Shown one piece after another: positions 24,090 to 35,029 of a DNA stretch of 64,000 bases. The first letter of the stretch is position 1. Each line of letters opens with the position of its first letter. Both the position numbers and the translations under genes were made by a program. Origin of the DNA: Phytophthora hibernalis (taxonomy: Eukaryota > Oomycota > Peronosporomycetes > Peronosporales > Peronosporaceae); assembly GCA_012656075.1 (NCBI GenBank), contig JAAKBF010000174.1, positions 1 through 64,000 on the forward strand. The letters run 5' to 3'. The notes under the pieces were generated by a model that saw nothing but the letters and a program-made list of their open reading frames with translations, was not told where the DNA came from and made no database searches.

Positions 24090-25514
24090 TCACTTAGCGA
24101 ATACGTAGATACGGTTCTTGTGGTCACAATAGAGGTGGAATCCATTACCACGAACGAGTAGGTAAGTGAGGTTCCGCGCCGCCCAAATGATGGGGTAAGC
24201 CTCCTTTTCAATGATGCTCCAGCGCTTTGCAGTCTCATCAAACTTGCCACTCTTGCACACCAACAGCTCGTGTTGTTGTTCAGTCACTGCCATCCCATCA
24301 ACCCAATCACGAACTTGGGTAACCACTAGACCCCATCCGCGGTCTGAGGCATCCGACGTCAGTACGATCGATGCATCTGACGCCGGATAGTGAAGTGTCT
24401 GCGACGTAGCAAGGAGCTGACGGGCATTATCAAAATCCGCCGTGTCTTCGGTACTTCAAGTGATAGCTGCTCCAGCAGCGAGTGGCTTCGTGCGACCAAC
24501 CAATTTCAGCACAGCCTCGGGTTTATCATGGAAAGGCTGCATCACGCGACTGTAATCCACGAGGGAGTCCGCGTCCACCCGGTTGCGCACAAGAACTGCT
24601 GCAGATCGGAAGCAGTATATGGAAGTGGGAGCTGACGAAGACCACTGAGTCGCTCGGGGCAATGGCAGACTCCAGCACCACTGTACACGCGTCCACACCA
24701 CTTCGCCTGCTTGCAAAATAGAAAACTCTTCACCGCGCTCAACTCCTAGCCACTCTCACGAACGCGATCGAGGAAGCGACGCAGTGCAGCAATAAATTCT
24801 GCCGGTGCACGTGCGTAGAGCAAGATGTCATCGATCGATATCAACAGATAAGTATGCAGCATGTCATCGAAAACCACGTTCATCTGGTTCTGGAAATGCA
24901 GCGGAGAATCCATCGCTGCCTGTGAAACCCGGTTCGGCGTCTACACACCTTCGTCGGTGATGAAGCCCATCGGTTTTGACTGTCTCCGGCTAGGGATAGC
25001 TGCGAAAACCCACTCGGCATGTCAAAGCCGCCGAATCCGTAAGCTCCATCCACACTCTCGGACGGAGAGGTCAAGTCAGATTTAGTACCAGCGATAGGGA
25101 TCGTCGCCGCGTTCACCGGTCGATAGTCGATCGTCAAACGAAACTCGTTGGGTCGGTTTGCTTTGGGCACCGGAACTGCAGCACAATCCCACAGACTCAT
25201 TTTGTTCCGAGGAACAAAACCCATCTTCTCCTGGAGCCGGACGTGTTCACGGAGAAACGTTCTCCGTGCCGCGGAGTACCATCGAGGGCGAGCCCGAAAA
25301 GATTAGCGTCAGCCCGGAGCGTGATACGCAGCGGCTTGACATCCGCCGGCGGATCAGCAAGGAGATCAATTCGAAAGGCGGCTTCGTACTCGAATACAGC
25401 CTCTCGTAGGAAGTGCAAGTACTCCTTGTCAAAACCGTTGTCGCCGACTGTGACCACCATGTCCTCCAGCTTTGGCTGAATTTCTGACGAAGGCACCACT
25501 TCAGGAACCATCAC
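24090..25514 (-). pseudogene. Ty3/gypsy reverse transcriptase and RNase H
   Basis: Reading leftwards, a linker (25514-25260) precedes the RT: VPVPKANRP and FRLTIDYRPVN near 25165-25115, then the catalytic LISIDDILLYA at about 24815-24850 with D-D intact. The RNase H follows with ASDASDRGWG (about 24325-24355) and a conserved DETAKRWSIIEKEAYPI (about 24200-24245). The frame changes several times and stops are present, so the polyprotein is inactive. I see no integrase downstream (23400-24080), so the element is truncated at that end. Confidence 0.88.
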
Positions 25515-25638
25515 GTCAAAAGGTCGACGACTGCAGCCGGAGGCCCAGCCGTCTGTTGTGACAATTGGTCGTTTACATCAATGCCCAGCGCCTTCAGTGA
25601 GTCGTTGCCGATAATGAAGTCTTTCTCCGGATTCCTCA

Positions 25639-25878
25639 TCACATTGCAGTACACCTCGGACAAATGGACCTACCCAGCAGCAGTCTGAAGGAGTAAATCC
25701 AAAGTGACGGCTTCCCGACATTGCCTCCAGCAGCATTCTTCTCTTCCACCGAGGGTAAGGTTACAACCTGAACTGTTGCTCCAAGACCCGCGAGATCGTC
25801 TAAGCACTGACGAGGTATGTATGTCTCATGGGAGCCAGTATCTGCCAGGTATGGGATCGTCAGAAGGTTGCTCACCAA
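25639..25878 (-). pseudogene. Ty3/gypsy aspartic protease segment
   Basis: The motif LADTGSHETYIP contains the D-T-G-S active-site loop of retroelement proteases, followed by a hydrophobic beta-rich stretch. The segment lies between the gag zinc knuckle and the RT of the same minus-strand element, the expected order gag-PR-RT. Confidence 0.75.
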
Positions 25879-25984
25879 GACTTCTCCTAGTGCAGGCGCT
25901 TCTCCAATCCTCTTAACACGACACGCGCTGCATCGCGAATCTCCTTCATCTTCTCCACAGCGCGCGTCTTGTCATCGTCGGTAG

Positions 25985-27180
25985 CGATAGGACAGTCCCT
26001 CAACCAATGAGGGCCTTGGCAGTAGGCGAAATTTCCTGTCGTGCTTTGTTGGGCCTTGAGCCAGATCCGGAACCACCGTTGCTGCTGCTAGCACTATGTC
26101 AATGGTCTTCGTTCCCGACTTGCTGTTGCTGCAATCAGTCGGCTTTTCCTTCTTGGGCTTGGAATAGTTCGACTTGACCTTCTGCTCTTGTGCTAATACG
26201 TGATACTTGTGCTGCGCACGAGCTTTCTCGTTAATGATGCCAAACAGAGTGAATTCGTTGCGCTTGGCTTCGCGACATTCTTACTTCACGTGGCGCCGAA
26301 CATCATCTCGAAGCATTTTGGGCTCCAAGTTGTCGATGAACACGGTGCAACGAAGTTTCATCCGATCGTTGTACCCACCGTCGGCGAGGTTATCTACACC
26401 GATGATTTTGCTGAGTCCATTCTCCTTGATGAGGGTCGCGAAGTCACGATAGTACTTGAGCACTCTGGCATCAATGTCATCTTCGTGGAGGTCGACCTTC
26501 AACATTTGTCGAAAGAAATCGTCGAGGTCGGAGACTTGAGCATTCTTCACCGACCCGAGCTTTGCGTCAATCAAAGAGACCAATTCTTCACTGGTCATGT
26601 CGTCGACGGCCTTCCGCAATTTGTAGAGGCACAGTACTTCGATCAGCTCCGGATCAATACAGGTCTTGACCGGACGAACAGCAACTTTCAGCCGTTCCTC
26701 ACTCTCCATACAACGTTGGCGAACAATACCCACGTACTGCTCCCACCTCCTCTTCCAGCTGACGACCGCATCCTACCTCCAGTCAGCCAACTTGGGAGCT
26801 TGAGCGAACTCGAACAACGGTTGGTGAACATTCTGCATCACAGCGTCTCCATCTGCGTCGAACCGAACTTCGTTCCGTTGCATCTTCTTGCGGTCCTTAG
26901 AGGACTAAAATTAACTTTGATTCAAGTTCCGCTTGTGCTGCTTGTTGCTTGCGAGGTAAATGCGAAAGTCAGATTGATGAACTTGCCTAAACTGCCTACG
27001 ACCTCTCCTACTGTCCTGACAACGGTTGGTCCTTGAAAGACCAGCAGCAAGGTTGCAGATCTCACCGTGGTTGCGGTTGTCGTCTTGATTCCAGATAGCG
27101 ATGTGGCAGCTGAAGATGCAACTCGGGCTGTGCTTTTGCCTACAACACCGTGATCAGCATGTTCACTGCATTCGACCATT
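25985..27180 (-). pseudogene. Ty3/gypsy gag with zinc knuckle
   Basis: The N-terminal piece (27180-26922) is Thr/Ser-rich. The capsid-like part (26733-26281) is mostly helical and charged (EELVSLIDAKLG, DLDDFFRQMLK, RDFATLIKENGL). After a stop at 26278-26280 the same frame continues through a basic stretch. A knuckle-like YCQGPHWLRDC appears near 25995-26030 in a shifted frame. The long open frame on the opposite strand (26200-27036) is a shadow of this gag. Confidence 0.75.
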
Positions 27181-27299
27181 GTTCGTCGCTAAGAGCAGCA
27201 ATGTGGGGGTTTCCTCGTTGAGGCTTGTTGGACAGTAAATAGCGTCATCGTCATCCAAACTTTACACGATGCAACACGAGAGACAAGTAGATAGCCTTG

Positions 27300-27540
27300 T
27301 TCTCTGAAATTTATTTCAGAGTATATCAATGATCCGATTTAAAAAAACATGATTGCCAAAAATCACAAATATCAACATCACAACACGCACCAGCTCAACA
27401 GCTCATCTCCAAATCTAATAAACCCTCAAGAACGGACAAAATTACATGTCAATTTTGCTTTTGGTCAGATTCTTCTCATAATCCAATTTCAACTTGCTAC
27501 CTTTAGAGATCCCGCGCCAAACTCACTACAATCACTAGTG
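27300..27540 (+). repeat. dispersed 250-base repeat, copy 2
   Basis: This block matches 1634-1885 in the same orientation, including the palindrome CTCTGAAATTTATTTCAGAG (27302-27321). It lies about 120 bases beyond the 5' end of the minus-strand gypsy gag. It could be an LTR-like sequence of that family, but the other end of that element has no copy. Confidence 0.75.
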
Positions 27541-27729
27541 GTTATCACGGTTGGAAAATATGTTTGCACAGCCAATAAGATCAAACCTTCATCTACCGTC
27601 TTTTTCAACTCAAACCTTCCAGCAAAAAGGAGCAGGAGGTGAAGGTTTGACCTGATTGGTTGTGTGTTTGTTGGAGAGGAAGGCAAGCAAAAGCAGATCT
27701 CCTCCACTCGTGGCACTTGTGTTCCAAGA

Positions 27730-28725
27730 TGGTGAACAAGAGGTGGAGTATAGAAGAAGAGTATTGTGAGTCCCAGCTATATTTGGATATCTGGGGTGAT
27801 TGGCCAAGTCGCCGCGAAATCGACCGTCCAATCTGATTGGACAAAAATAAATGCACGGCATCCGTCACACAACTCAAGGTCGGTGGATGAACAGGACCTG
27901 GTGGACGAACTTGAACATGAAGACACGGAAGATTACGGCGACTTTGAGTGTGGCGATGAAAATGAAGGTCGCTTGATCATCACCTCGTCGGTAGCTGTTC
28001 GGAACGATGAGGCTATGAAGTCTCAGCGCGAATCTCAGGTGAAGAAACAGAGGAGGAGGCAGCGCCTACGCAAGAAGCTCACCCCGGAATCGAGACGGCA
28101 ACAGAGAAGGCGGCTGAACGCTTGTGTCGAGGTGATTGTTATGAACCCAACAAGCGGAGCTGATCGATGTGAAGACAGAGCAAAATGAGGTTGACCAGCT
28201 CTGCGATGACAAGCAAATAACCGATCAAGCTCCAAGCGACAAGAAGTCGGAGCAGCCTTTGGAGGTGGAAGAGGTGGAGGACGACGCGTCGGTGGTGATG
28301 GCAGTGCCCGTGCACGACGACGATCTCGGGGTGGAAGTGGTAGAGGTGCACACCATGATAATGTCGCAGTACGAGCTGCAGAAGTCGCAGCTCGAGCCGA
28401 TCACGAAGCTAGATGAGGGGACCCGACGCCGCTACTGCAGCGCTCGCACACAAAGGTTCTGTCGTCTGGTGATAACTACGAACATCAGCTCATCCAGCAG
28501 ATGCAGGATCTGCACAACGTGGTGGAGTCGACGTACCAAGTCGACCGAGCGAACACTGAGGCGGCGTTCAAGGAGCGCGACAGCGGCCACCCCGCCAAGG
28601 GGTCACCCAGTGACGAGACCGGATCGCTCCGCGGTGTGCGGACATTCTCGCAGTCGTTCGCCTTTGATGTGGTATGTCAAGGTAGTGTTGCGACTGACGA
28701 CCATCACTCCCGCTTCATATTCTAG
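27730..28725 (+). pseudogene. unrecognised charged protein gene, fragmented
   Basis: Coding-like composition spans this region in changing frames. A short start (27730, WSIEEEY segment) is followed by an acidic part (27870-27990), a strongly basic Arg/Lys block (about 28035-28110, KKQRRRQRLRKKL), an acidic part (28169-28350), then a coiled-coil-like piece (28495-28560, QQMQDLHNVVES). Frame changes occur near 28150 and 28430. The basic block followed by possible heptads could be a bZIP-like DNA-binding region, but the basic signature is not clear enough to name it. Confidence 0.4.
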
Positions 28726-28756
28726 CAGCGGTTCACCCCTTATCGAAAGAGCTTGA

Positions 28757-29264
28757 CCAATTTTTTGTTGGTGGAAGCAGACCCGTCCAGTCGACCATTT
28801 GGGGCGGTGCGTTCACAAGTTGTAGTTTCTTCATGATGGTGATGCTTAAGAGAAATTAGTTTGAAAAACATGATGCACGTTCGAAAGTATAGCAAGTCAT
28901 TAAATAAATGCGTCGTTTGTAATCTAGATAGCACTGTTGACGCTACTCTTGAAGCTCAATATCATCTACGTTCGTCGGGCCTGGATGAGGGTCAATCACA
29001 TTGCTCAAGGGCGAGAATCTGCCAGGAATGGTTCAGTGGTGCTCTTACGTGACTTGATATGGAGCCGTTGGCCGTTCAATCGCCCCCGTGTGCCTTCCAG
29101 GTGTCATTTAGTTTCCGGTTGTCTTCAATAACCGCATTTACGACTTCAAGCGTGAACAATGCTGAGCGTGAAAGTCCTGCTATCTGCCACTCAGCTGGCA
29201 ACTCAACAGGCGTAAGCAAGTAAGCAACGTAGGGTCCTCTGCAACCGATGTTGCTCAGTACGAG
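28757..29264. other. no recognisable gene
   Basis: I see no motif or repeat in this interval. Confidence 0.4.
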
Positions 29265-29273
29265 GTAGCGGCA

Positions 29274-29843
29274 GGGAGATGCTAAGGAGCACCGGTTGGG
29301 GAGCACCGGTGCAGAAAAGAAACTCTTAAATAAACAGCGCGTTATTTACCGGTACAGACTGTACTACAGTGCCAACCACTTAAACGGGAATAATAGAAGT
29401 TGCGTGAGCTGTACTACGGTGCCAACCACTTCAACGCGTATAATACGAAGTATATATATTTTTATCCATACTAGTACTAGATACAACCGCAAGCAAAATA
29501 AATAGTTGTCTTCGAAGGCCATAACTACATGTATGAATCTGGGCAGTGATATCGAGTCGCAACAAATTGTGCATGACCGTGGGTACGTTGATAATGAGCA
29601 GCAGCAAATGGTATTTGTTGGACTCGAGCAGGAGCACCTGAACGAAATCGGAATTAGCTGTGCATGTGCAATGCGTACGAGTGCAGGCACATTGAGCATG
29701 TTTTCGTACTCCGTATTATACAGCCCCCGTACAGGTACTGTATGTGCAGGCAAAGTTTCGTATTATATACGTTGAAGTGGTTGGCACTGTACCTAATTAA
29801 ATAACGCTGTTATTTTTTGCACCGGTGCTCCTTAGCTTCTCCC
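29274..29843. mobile_element. non-autonomous Mutator-like element (MULE-type MITE), 570 bases
   Basis: The ends are terminal inverted repeats opening GGGAGA-GCTAAGGAGCACCGG. The similarity continues inward for about 110 bases, including a shared GTGCCAACCACTT block (29371-29450 on the left, 29770-29795 on the right). The left arm contains an internal duplication of the GAGCACCGGT and CTGTACTAC-GTGCCAACCACTT segments. The element is flanked by a perfect 9-base target duplication, GTAGCGGCA (29265-29273 and 29844-29852). A 9-base duplication with long imperfect TIRs is diagnostic of Mutator-like transposition. No transposase is encoded; open frames inside have no known motif. Confidence 0.85.
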
Positions 29844-29852
29844 GTAGCGGCA

Positions 29853-30390
29853 GTTCTTCACAAGAAACAACGATTGCCAGTTTCTGTGAAAAGAAATTGT
29901 AGAGCAAAAATCCGACAACGAATCGCACCACGGAGCTGACGATTTGAGTGCTGATGGACAAGGTGTACGCTGGGAAATTCATGTGGTCTCGCAATCCGGA
30001 AAATGAGTACCAGTATAACCCAGCAGACACCAGCGGGTGCGCTCGGCGAAGGTATATTGGCTGTCGCCAAAAAAGAATATCTCGATACTTTCACACCCAT
30101 AGATGAAATACCCAACCTACGCGAGTTCCTGCGCTTATCTGTAGAATAGAAAGGTAAACGTATGCCGTTTTGCGTAACGTTAAACGTGAGCACCCAGAAA
30201 TGCTACTTGATGTCCAAGATGTTGCAAATTGTCTATTCAGTCGGCACACGAAACCAAAAGTGAGACCTCAGGGTTATGAATAGCTACGCTTTTCTTTTTG
30301 TCAACACATTTGAAAGGATCGTAAACGTATATTCCACATCTGCGTTGACAACGACATGAAGAAAACGGCTTATTGCTGCCTTACCATTTA
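29853..30390. other. no recognisable gene
   Basis: No motif is seen on either strand between the Mutator-like element and the NLP gene. Confidence 0.4.
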
Positions 30391-31069
30391 TCAAAACAAC
30401 AACGGCCAGGCTTCGTCGAGGTTGTTGTCAAAATTGTCGTCGTTGAACGGAACCTGCGCCTTCCCGCCGAAGACGGCATCGTTTAAGGCGGCGCGCGCCT
30501 CATCAGTCAACTGTTCCCACATGATGAGGTCTTGAAAACGCCACCATCATACCATGTCACGTCCAACATGTGAAAACCTGGGTTTACTCGGTCGGACACA
30601 TTGTTCATCTTGGGGGTTCTATCTGTGAGCACCCCAACAAAGGTCGAATTTTCCTCTGCAGGTTTGTCAATCCATACGACGACGTTTGACCAGCCGTGGC
30701 GCTGGCCCTTCCTGAACAGTGATGACTTCTCTTTAGGGAAGTACCACGCATACATGACTCCCCCACATCCTTGTACCAAACAGCTCCGCCGTACACCTGC
30801 GGACCCAGACTTGAGCCCTTGCATTTTCCGGAAGATAAACCAGTTGCCTTCAGACCCGCACTGACATCACCAGCAGCATTGACAGCAGGGTACGGGTGGC
30901 ACCCGCTGTCGATCCGCAGAGTCGGCTTGAATGTTAAGACAGTCTTGTCGTACATGGTCACAGGCTCGAGTTGCGCGAATGGTTGAACCTTGTCATGGTC
31001 GATACTGGCAGGTTCGACTGCACCGAGTGAAGCAGAAGTAATGAAGATAAACAGCGCGAGCGTACTCAT
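30391..31069 (-). pseudogene. necrosis- and ethylene-inducing-like protein (NLP), frameshifted
   Basis: The start at 31069 opens a signal peptide of about 17 residues (ends near ITSASLGA). Next come an IDHDKVQPFA segment, a conserved GCHPYPAV block, and QVYGGAVWYKDV. A one-base shift at a GGGGG tract near 30797 leads to the central segment. There the family heptapeptide is GQRHGWS: the second, fifth and seventh positions differ from the canonical motif whose acidic and histidine residues bind the metal needed for cytolysis. WSNVVVWID and a C-terminal DLIMWEQL follow after a second shift near 30522, with TGA at 30391-30393. Family members are secreted proteins that bind sphingolipids of plant plasma membranes. 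With the altered heptapeptide this one would be expected to be non-cytolytic. It may be a pseudogene, or intact if the indels are sequence errors. Confidence 0.88.
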
Positions 31070-31587
31070 GTCGGTAACCGAGAAGAAAGATAATGCGTCC
31101 GAACGAATGGCATGACTGTTTTCACACAACAAAACAATAAACATGGTTCTAATTTATTGTTGCCAGGCGTTGATGACGTACACAGTGTACATAAAACCCT
31201 CATGTACCACCCTCCGACATATTTAATTTAAACACTGTCTAGAATTGAGTGTTAAACCAAAGAAATAAGTTCTACCAAAGTAAAGTACACGCAGCGTGCT
31301 GCTGCACAGCTCAGTAACTCTGTGAAACAGAACTGATAATGTTAAGTAACTTTTGGAGGCAAAAATCGGATTTTTAGTTCGTAACTATCGTTTGTAAGCT
31401 CGAAATGTCCTTTTCGTTTTATCGGCACTGTTCGATAGAGGAGAGTGTCTGTTTGGGCTGCGCTACCGGTAGCATAAACGTTGTAGCTTGTAGTCAGCCG
31501 TCAGCCGATACGGTATTAATATGAGAGTGACTATTGACACAAGATGGAATGACTTGGGTTTGAATGTGGTGTTTCATGGGTGATTAA

Positions 31588-32616
31588 GGTTTTTCATAGG
31601 CGACCCATACCCAGTTCAAGTGTATTGTAGGACAACGGGGCATACTTTTGATCGTCAAGAAGTTTCAAAGGCGGTGGTTACACTTGGTATTTGGCAGAAG
31701 CGGTTGTACAGCCGCTGTGTGGATTATTCGTAGGACAGGGTTCCTGAACCCGGTTATTGATCGCTGATTGGTTGAAAACCTGTGCGCTGGTCGTCGTACA
31801 GTAGTCAGCAAAGATACGAGGCGCTATGGAATCTACGGTACTTATTCAGCATCACACTGCGCTACCAGTGCATCACACCGCTCTGCCAGCCGCGGAGCAC
31901 TACTTTGTCTACTCCGCGCACCATACTAACTCTACCAGCCTCCGCCTCAAAGAAGAACACGTACTCCGAGTGGAATCGAATGATGACAATGCTCTGCCAA
32001 CATATTGAAGAAGCGCGTGGAGAGGCACTTCCCTGACATGAGCGAGGCGACAGCGCTCGCTGCTTTCAAGGATGCCGTGGCGCACCTGCCGTGGAGCGAG
32101 AGTAAGCGTTCACGTCGCTGGTCTCAAATCAAAATCACCACAGCATTGAGACTCGTGTCAGAGGCCATGCTTAAGGGCAACCCAAATTATGTTCGCGCAC
32201 GTTTCAAGCCACGCAAGAAGAGGAAGGGGACAGAGGAAAGTACCTGCGGGGCGTGAGGCGGAGGCTGGTAGAGTTAGTATGGTGCGCGGAGTAGACAAAG
32301 TAGTGCTCCGCGGCTGGCAGAGCGGTGTGATGCACTGGTAGCGCAGTGTGATGCTGAATAAGTACCGTAGATTCCATAGCGCCTCGTATCTTTGCTGACT
32401 ACTGTACGACGACCAGCGCACAGGTTTTCAACCAATCAGCGATCAATAACCGGGTTCAGGAACCCTGTCCTACGAATAATCCACACAGCGGCTGTACAAC
32501 CGCTTCTGCCAAACACCAAGTGTAACCACCGCCTTTGAAACTTCTTGACGATCAAAAGTATGCCCCGTTGTCCTACAATACACTTGAACTGGGTATGGGT
32601 CGCCTATGAAAAAGCC
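31588..32616. mobile_element. DNA element with 361-base terminal inverted repeats
   Basis: The arms 31588-31948 and 32255-32616 are almost perfect reverse complements (one indel near each tip and very few substitutions), around a 306-base centre. TTAA lies at both outer edges (31584-31587 and 32617-32620), which would fit piggyBac-type TTAA targeting; since TGA/TCA outside the TTAA also match, the ends could extend a few bases. The arms are too long for a classical MITE and resemble foldback elements. No transposase motif is seen. The high arm identity suggests recent activity or gene conversion. Confidence 0.8.
32005..32256 (+). CDS. unrecognised basic ORF inside the inverted-repeat element
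   Basis: This 83-residue frame fills most of the unique centre of the element. It has an acidic/hydrophobic first half (HFPDMSEATALAAF) and a Lys/Arg-rich C-terminus (RARFKPRKKRKG). An upstream segment in a different frame (KEEHVLRVESNDDNAL, about 31950-32000) may belong to it. It could be the tail of a lost DNA-binding or host-derived gene; I cannot assign a function. Confidence 0.3.
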   Translation: MKKRVERHFPDMSEATALAAFKDAVAHLPWSESKRSRRWSQIKITTALRLVSEAMLKGNPNYVRARFKPRKKRKGTEESTCGA

Positions 32617-32637
32617 TTAATCAGTATTGTAGAGTAG

Positions 32638-32722
32638 ATTGTTATCAGTTTAGAGTAGGCTTGGGTAATCGACCCTGTACATTGTTATCAGTTTAGAGAA
32701 GGCTTGGGTAATCGACCCGATC
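32638..32722. repeat. tandem duplication of about 42 bases
   Basis: Two adjacent copies of ATTGTTATCAGTTTAGAG followed by GGCTTGGGTAATCGACCC, just outside the right edge of the inverted-repeat element. From 32723 to 34030 there is no recognisable gene; GATC-rich runs occur at 32980-33045 and a 23-base palindrome centred on GTATAATATAC lies near 33940. Confidence 0.7.
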
Positions 32723-34038
32723 GGATCCCGATGCTTTGTGCCTGGTTTAGGCAGCGAGATGGAATGTACCGTCTGATGGATCCGTTTGGATCGGTTCTGA
32801 ATCGATCAGTTTCGCCTCGATTCGATCAATCGGACGAATTAAAAGGTTTTAGGAGAAATGAGACCAAACCAGATTTCTCATCATCATTCGGAAGAATGCC
32901 ACAACTTCTGATCATCATTCGGAAGAATGCAGTTCTCGCAGTATCTTTCCTGGAAGACCATTGGCCTAAATTAATGACGTTGATCGATCGATCCAGACGG
33001 ATTTTTATAAGCTGATCGGGTCGATCGATCGGATCGCTTTTATTTACCCATCCCTAATTATTATCTCGTAATGCAAGTTGCGATGTGCAACGATGTCAAG
33101 AACGGTACATATGTCCAGGTCAGATCCTATCTTCGATCATCGTAACCAAGATCCAATGTATTCGCGAAGCCTTACCGGTAGTGGATTTATCTAAAACTAA
33201 GACGAGAGTGGCGCGAAGTTCGGCTATTGCACCCACGAATAAAGTGTATGCCGAGGATTAAAACGTGTAACTTACAACTCTATTCGATGTATCCCAGTAA
33301 TTATATTTTCTGAATCTATTAATATATTACAAGTGTCAGTAAAAACAATAGTAATACCAAGATACAAAGTAGCCCCAGACGGTGCACCGCTAACGAATGT
33401 GATGGCCTCGGGCCCACCTTGTTCTCGCTAATAGCGATCTCACCGCCGTATTTGCTTGACAGGTACGGAATCGCTTTTGCTCCGTCAGGTACTTGCCCAA
33501 ATCACCCAGGCCGGAGATTCTCCTGACGGGTTCAGGCACCACCAAATTTTTCATATACGGGACATTAATTCATTGAGGGCGATAAGTTCTGGCCTTGCGA
33601 ACCCTAGGAGCTGAGCTACACCCTCACGGAGTAACGAGTAAGCGTACGAAGAAAAACAACCCGGAGTGGTTAAATCGTGATATCAGTCACGTGTCTCTCA
33701 ATCCATCACTTGCATTAATATCAATCCGCCCCATTAAAGGCTTCGGTATTATCGGCTTCCAGAATACCGGCTTCAGACCTCTGATACCGGACCACAAATC
33801 TAACGTTTGTCAGCCTACCCGCATGCGATCGGCAAATGGTAGAATGCTGTAGATTTGTAAACACAATATAAAAACTTCAAAATATTACAGTGATACGTAA
33901 AAGCACAAACATACAGGATAGGCACGCCGGATGTATAATATACATCCGGTATACATATTTTGTACAGGTAGGTTGCCATGACCACGGATAGTCTGCAGTT
34001 TACTTGCTTCAAGCTACCGCACTAAAGAAGTGCACGCT

Positions 34039-34350
34039 ATGTCTAACAAGAGCATGCGTTTGATCTGCCTCGTGTTGGCTGTTGTGTTCGCTCTGGCGGC
34101 ATCCAATGTCGCGACCACCACGTCCACCAATGGCGCCGCTGCAATAGCGTAAACGGAATTGGAGGAAAGAAGAGGAGGAATTGGCATAGGAAGAGGTGGA
34201 GGCGGAGGCGCCAGTACCACAACTTACCCACCGTATACATTCAGTTTAAAGTACCTGAGTACCTCGCCGTATCTCCGGAAGCAATTTGACGATTGGAAAA
34301 AGGAGCGGGCAGTGACCAAGAACAACAAGGAACAAGAAACGACAACTTAG
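34039..34350 (+). pseudogene. small secreted Gly-rich protein with one in-frame stop
   Basis: The start at 34039 opens a clear signal peptide (basic start, then a LICLVLAVVFALAAS core) and a Thr/Ala-rich stretch. A TAA at 34150-34152 interrupts the frame. The same frame then continues without a shift through a Glu/Arg stretch, a Gly-rich GIGIGRGGGGGAS and a charged Lys/Asn C-terminus to TAG at 34350. Total length is 103 codons. Small secreted proteins of this kind are common effector candidates in oomycetes, but no RXLR or cysteine pattern is present. Confidence 0.6.
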
Positions 34351-34573
34351 TCTACTCGTCGACTTCGACAGGAGTATGAGTAGAGGGTGTGGATTACATT
34401 AAATTGATGTGGTGTACATGGAATCGTACTTAGGAGTACGTAGCTTATCGCTCAGCAGAGATCAGCGAGAGCCCTCTTTGGCTAAAACTTTAGGAACTTG
34501 ATGTGGACTACGTTAGGTTGATGTGGTGTACATGAAATCGTACATAGCCGAAGTAAATGTAAACAAAAGCCAA

Positions 34574-34837
34574 ATGGACCCCTTCACCTGCGCAACCTGC
34601 AGTGCCCGGGTGGTGCCGCCACCCGTAGACGCCGACGGGCTCGGGTTTCAACTGCGGCGGTGCTCCTGCTGCGAGGCGCTCCTTTCCTGGGATGCATTTG
34701 CGGTGGGAGGTGCTCGGGCGGGTGCCCGTCGCTGCGTTGCGTGCGCGAACGCGACCGCCACGTGTACTGGCACCGCGCGGAGCCTGCTCCAACCCAACGA
34801 CTGCCAGACCAGCGCCAGCAACGAGTGGAGTTGGTAG
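34574..34837 (+). CDS. small Cys-rich (zinc-ribbon-like) protein, hypothetical
   Basis: In this GC-rich segment the frame from 34574 has three C-x-x-C pairs (CATC, CSCC, CVAC) separated by about 25 and 27 residues. This is compatible with zinc binding. After 34780 the frame loses this character, while another frame reads Pro/Ser/Thr-rich (to about 34994), so a one-base shift near 34790 is likely. A degenerate duplication of the upstream sequence (TTGATGTGGTGTACATG at 34403 and 34516) precedes it. I do not recognise the family; the long minus-strand frame here is probably a shadow. Confidence 0.4.
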   Translation: MDPFTCATCSARVVPPPVDADGLGFQLRRCSCCEALLSWDAFAVGGARAGARRCVACANATATCTGTARSLLQPNDCQTSASNEWSW

Positions 34838-35029
34838 TCGCCGCGATGGGCCCGTCACGAGCACCAATTGTGCCGCCTCGCGAGGACCGGGAACGGCGCC
34901 GACGCAGACACCGTCGCCGTCTGCAGCCCCGCCACCGCAAGAAACACCAGAAGGAATAGACGGTAACACAATACAGGGTTTCCATTGGCTATAATATTGG
35001 TTTGGCTTTCCATAGTAGTATATATATTA

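Noticed and set aside
26200..27036. Long + strand open frame of 278 codons
   Set aside because: It is antisense to a gypsy gag whose minus-strand frames carry capsid-like helices and a zinc knuckle in the right order with protease and RT. Its own sequence has no motif.
29364..29753. Minus-strand frame of 129 codons inside the Mutator-like element
   Set aside because: It starts and ends in the terminal repeats and has no transposase motif.
33575..33640. tRNA-like boxes on the minus strand (GTGTAGCTCAG and GGGTTCGCAAGGCC)
   Set aside because: The two boxes are only about 20 bases apart and no cloverleaf can be drawn, so neither a tRNA nor a tRNA-derived SINE is supported.
34508..34985. Two long minus-strand frames opposite the Cys-rich ORF
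   Set aside because: GC-rich sequence leaves several frames open; the + strand frame has the regular CxxC pairs.
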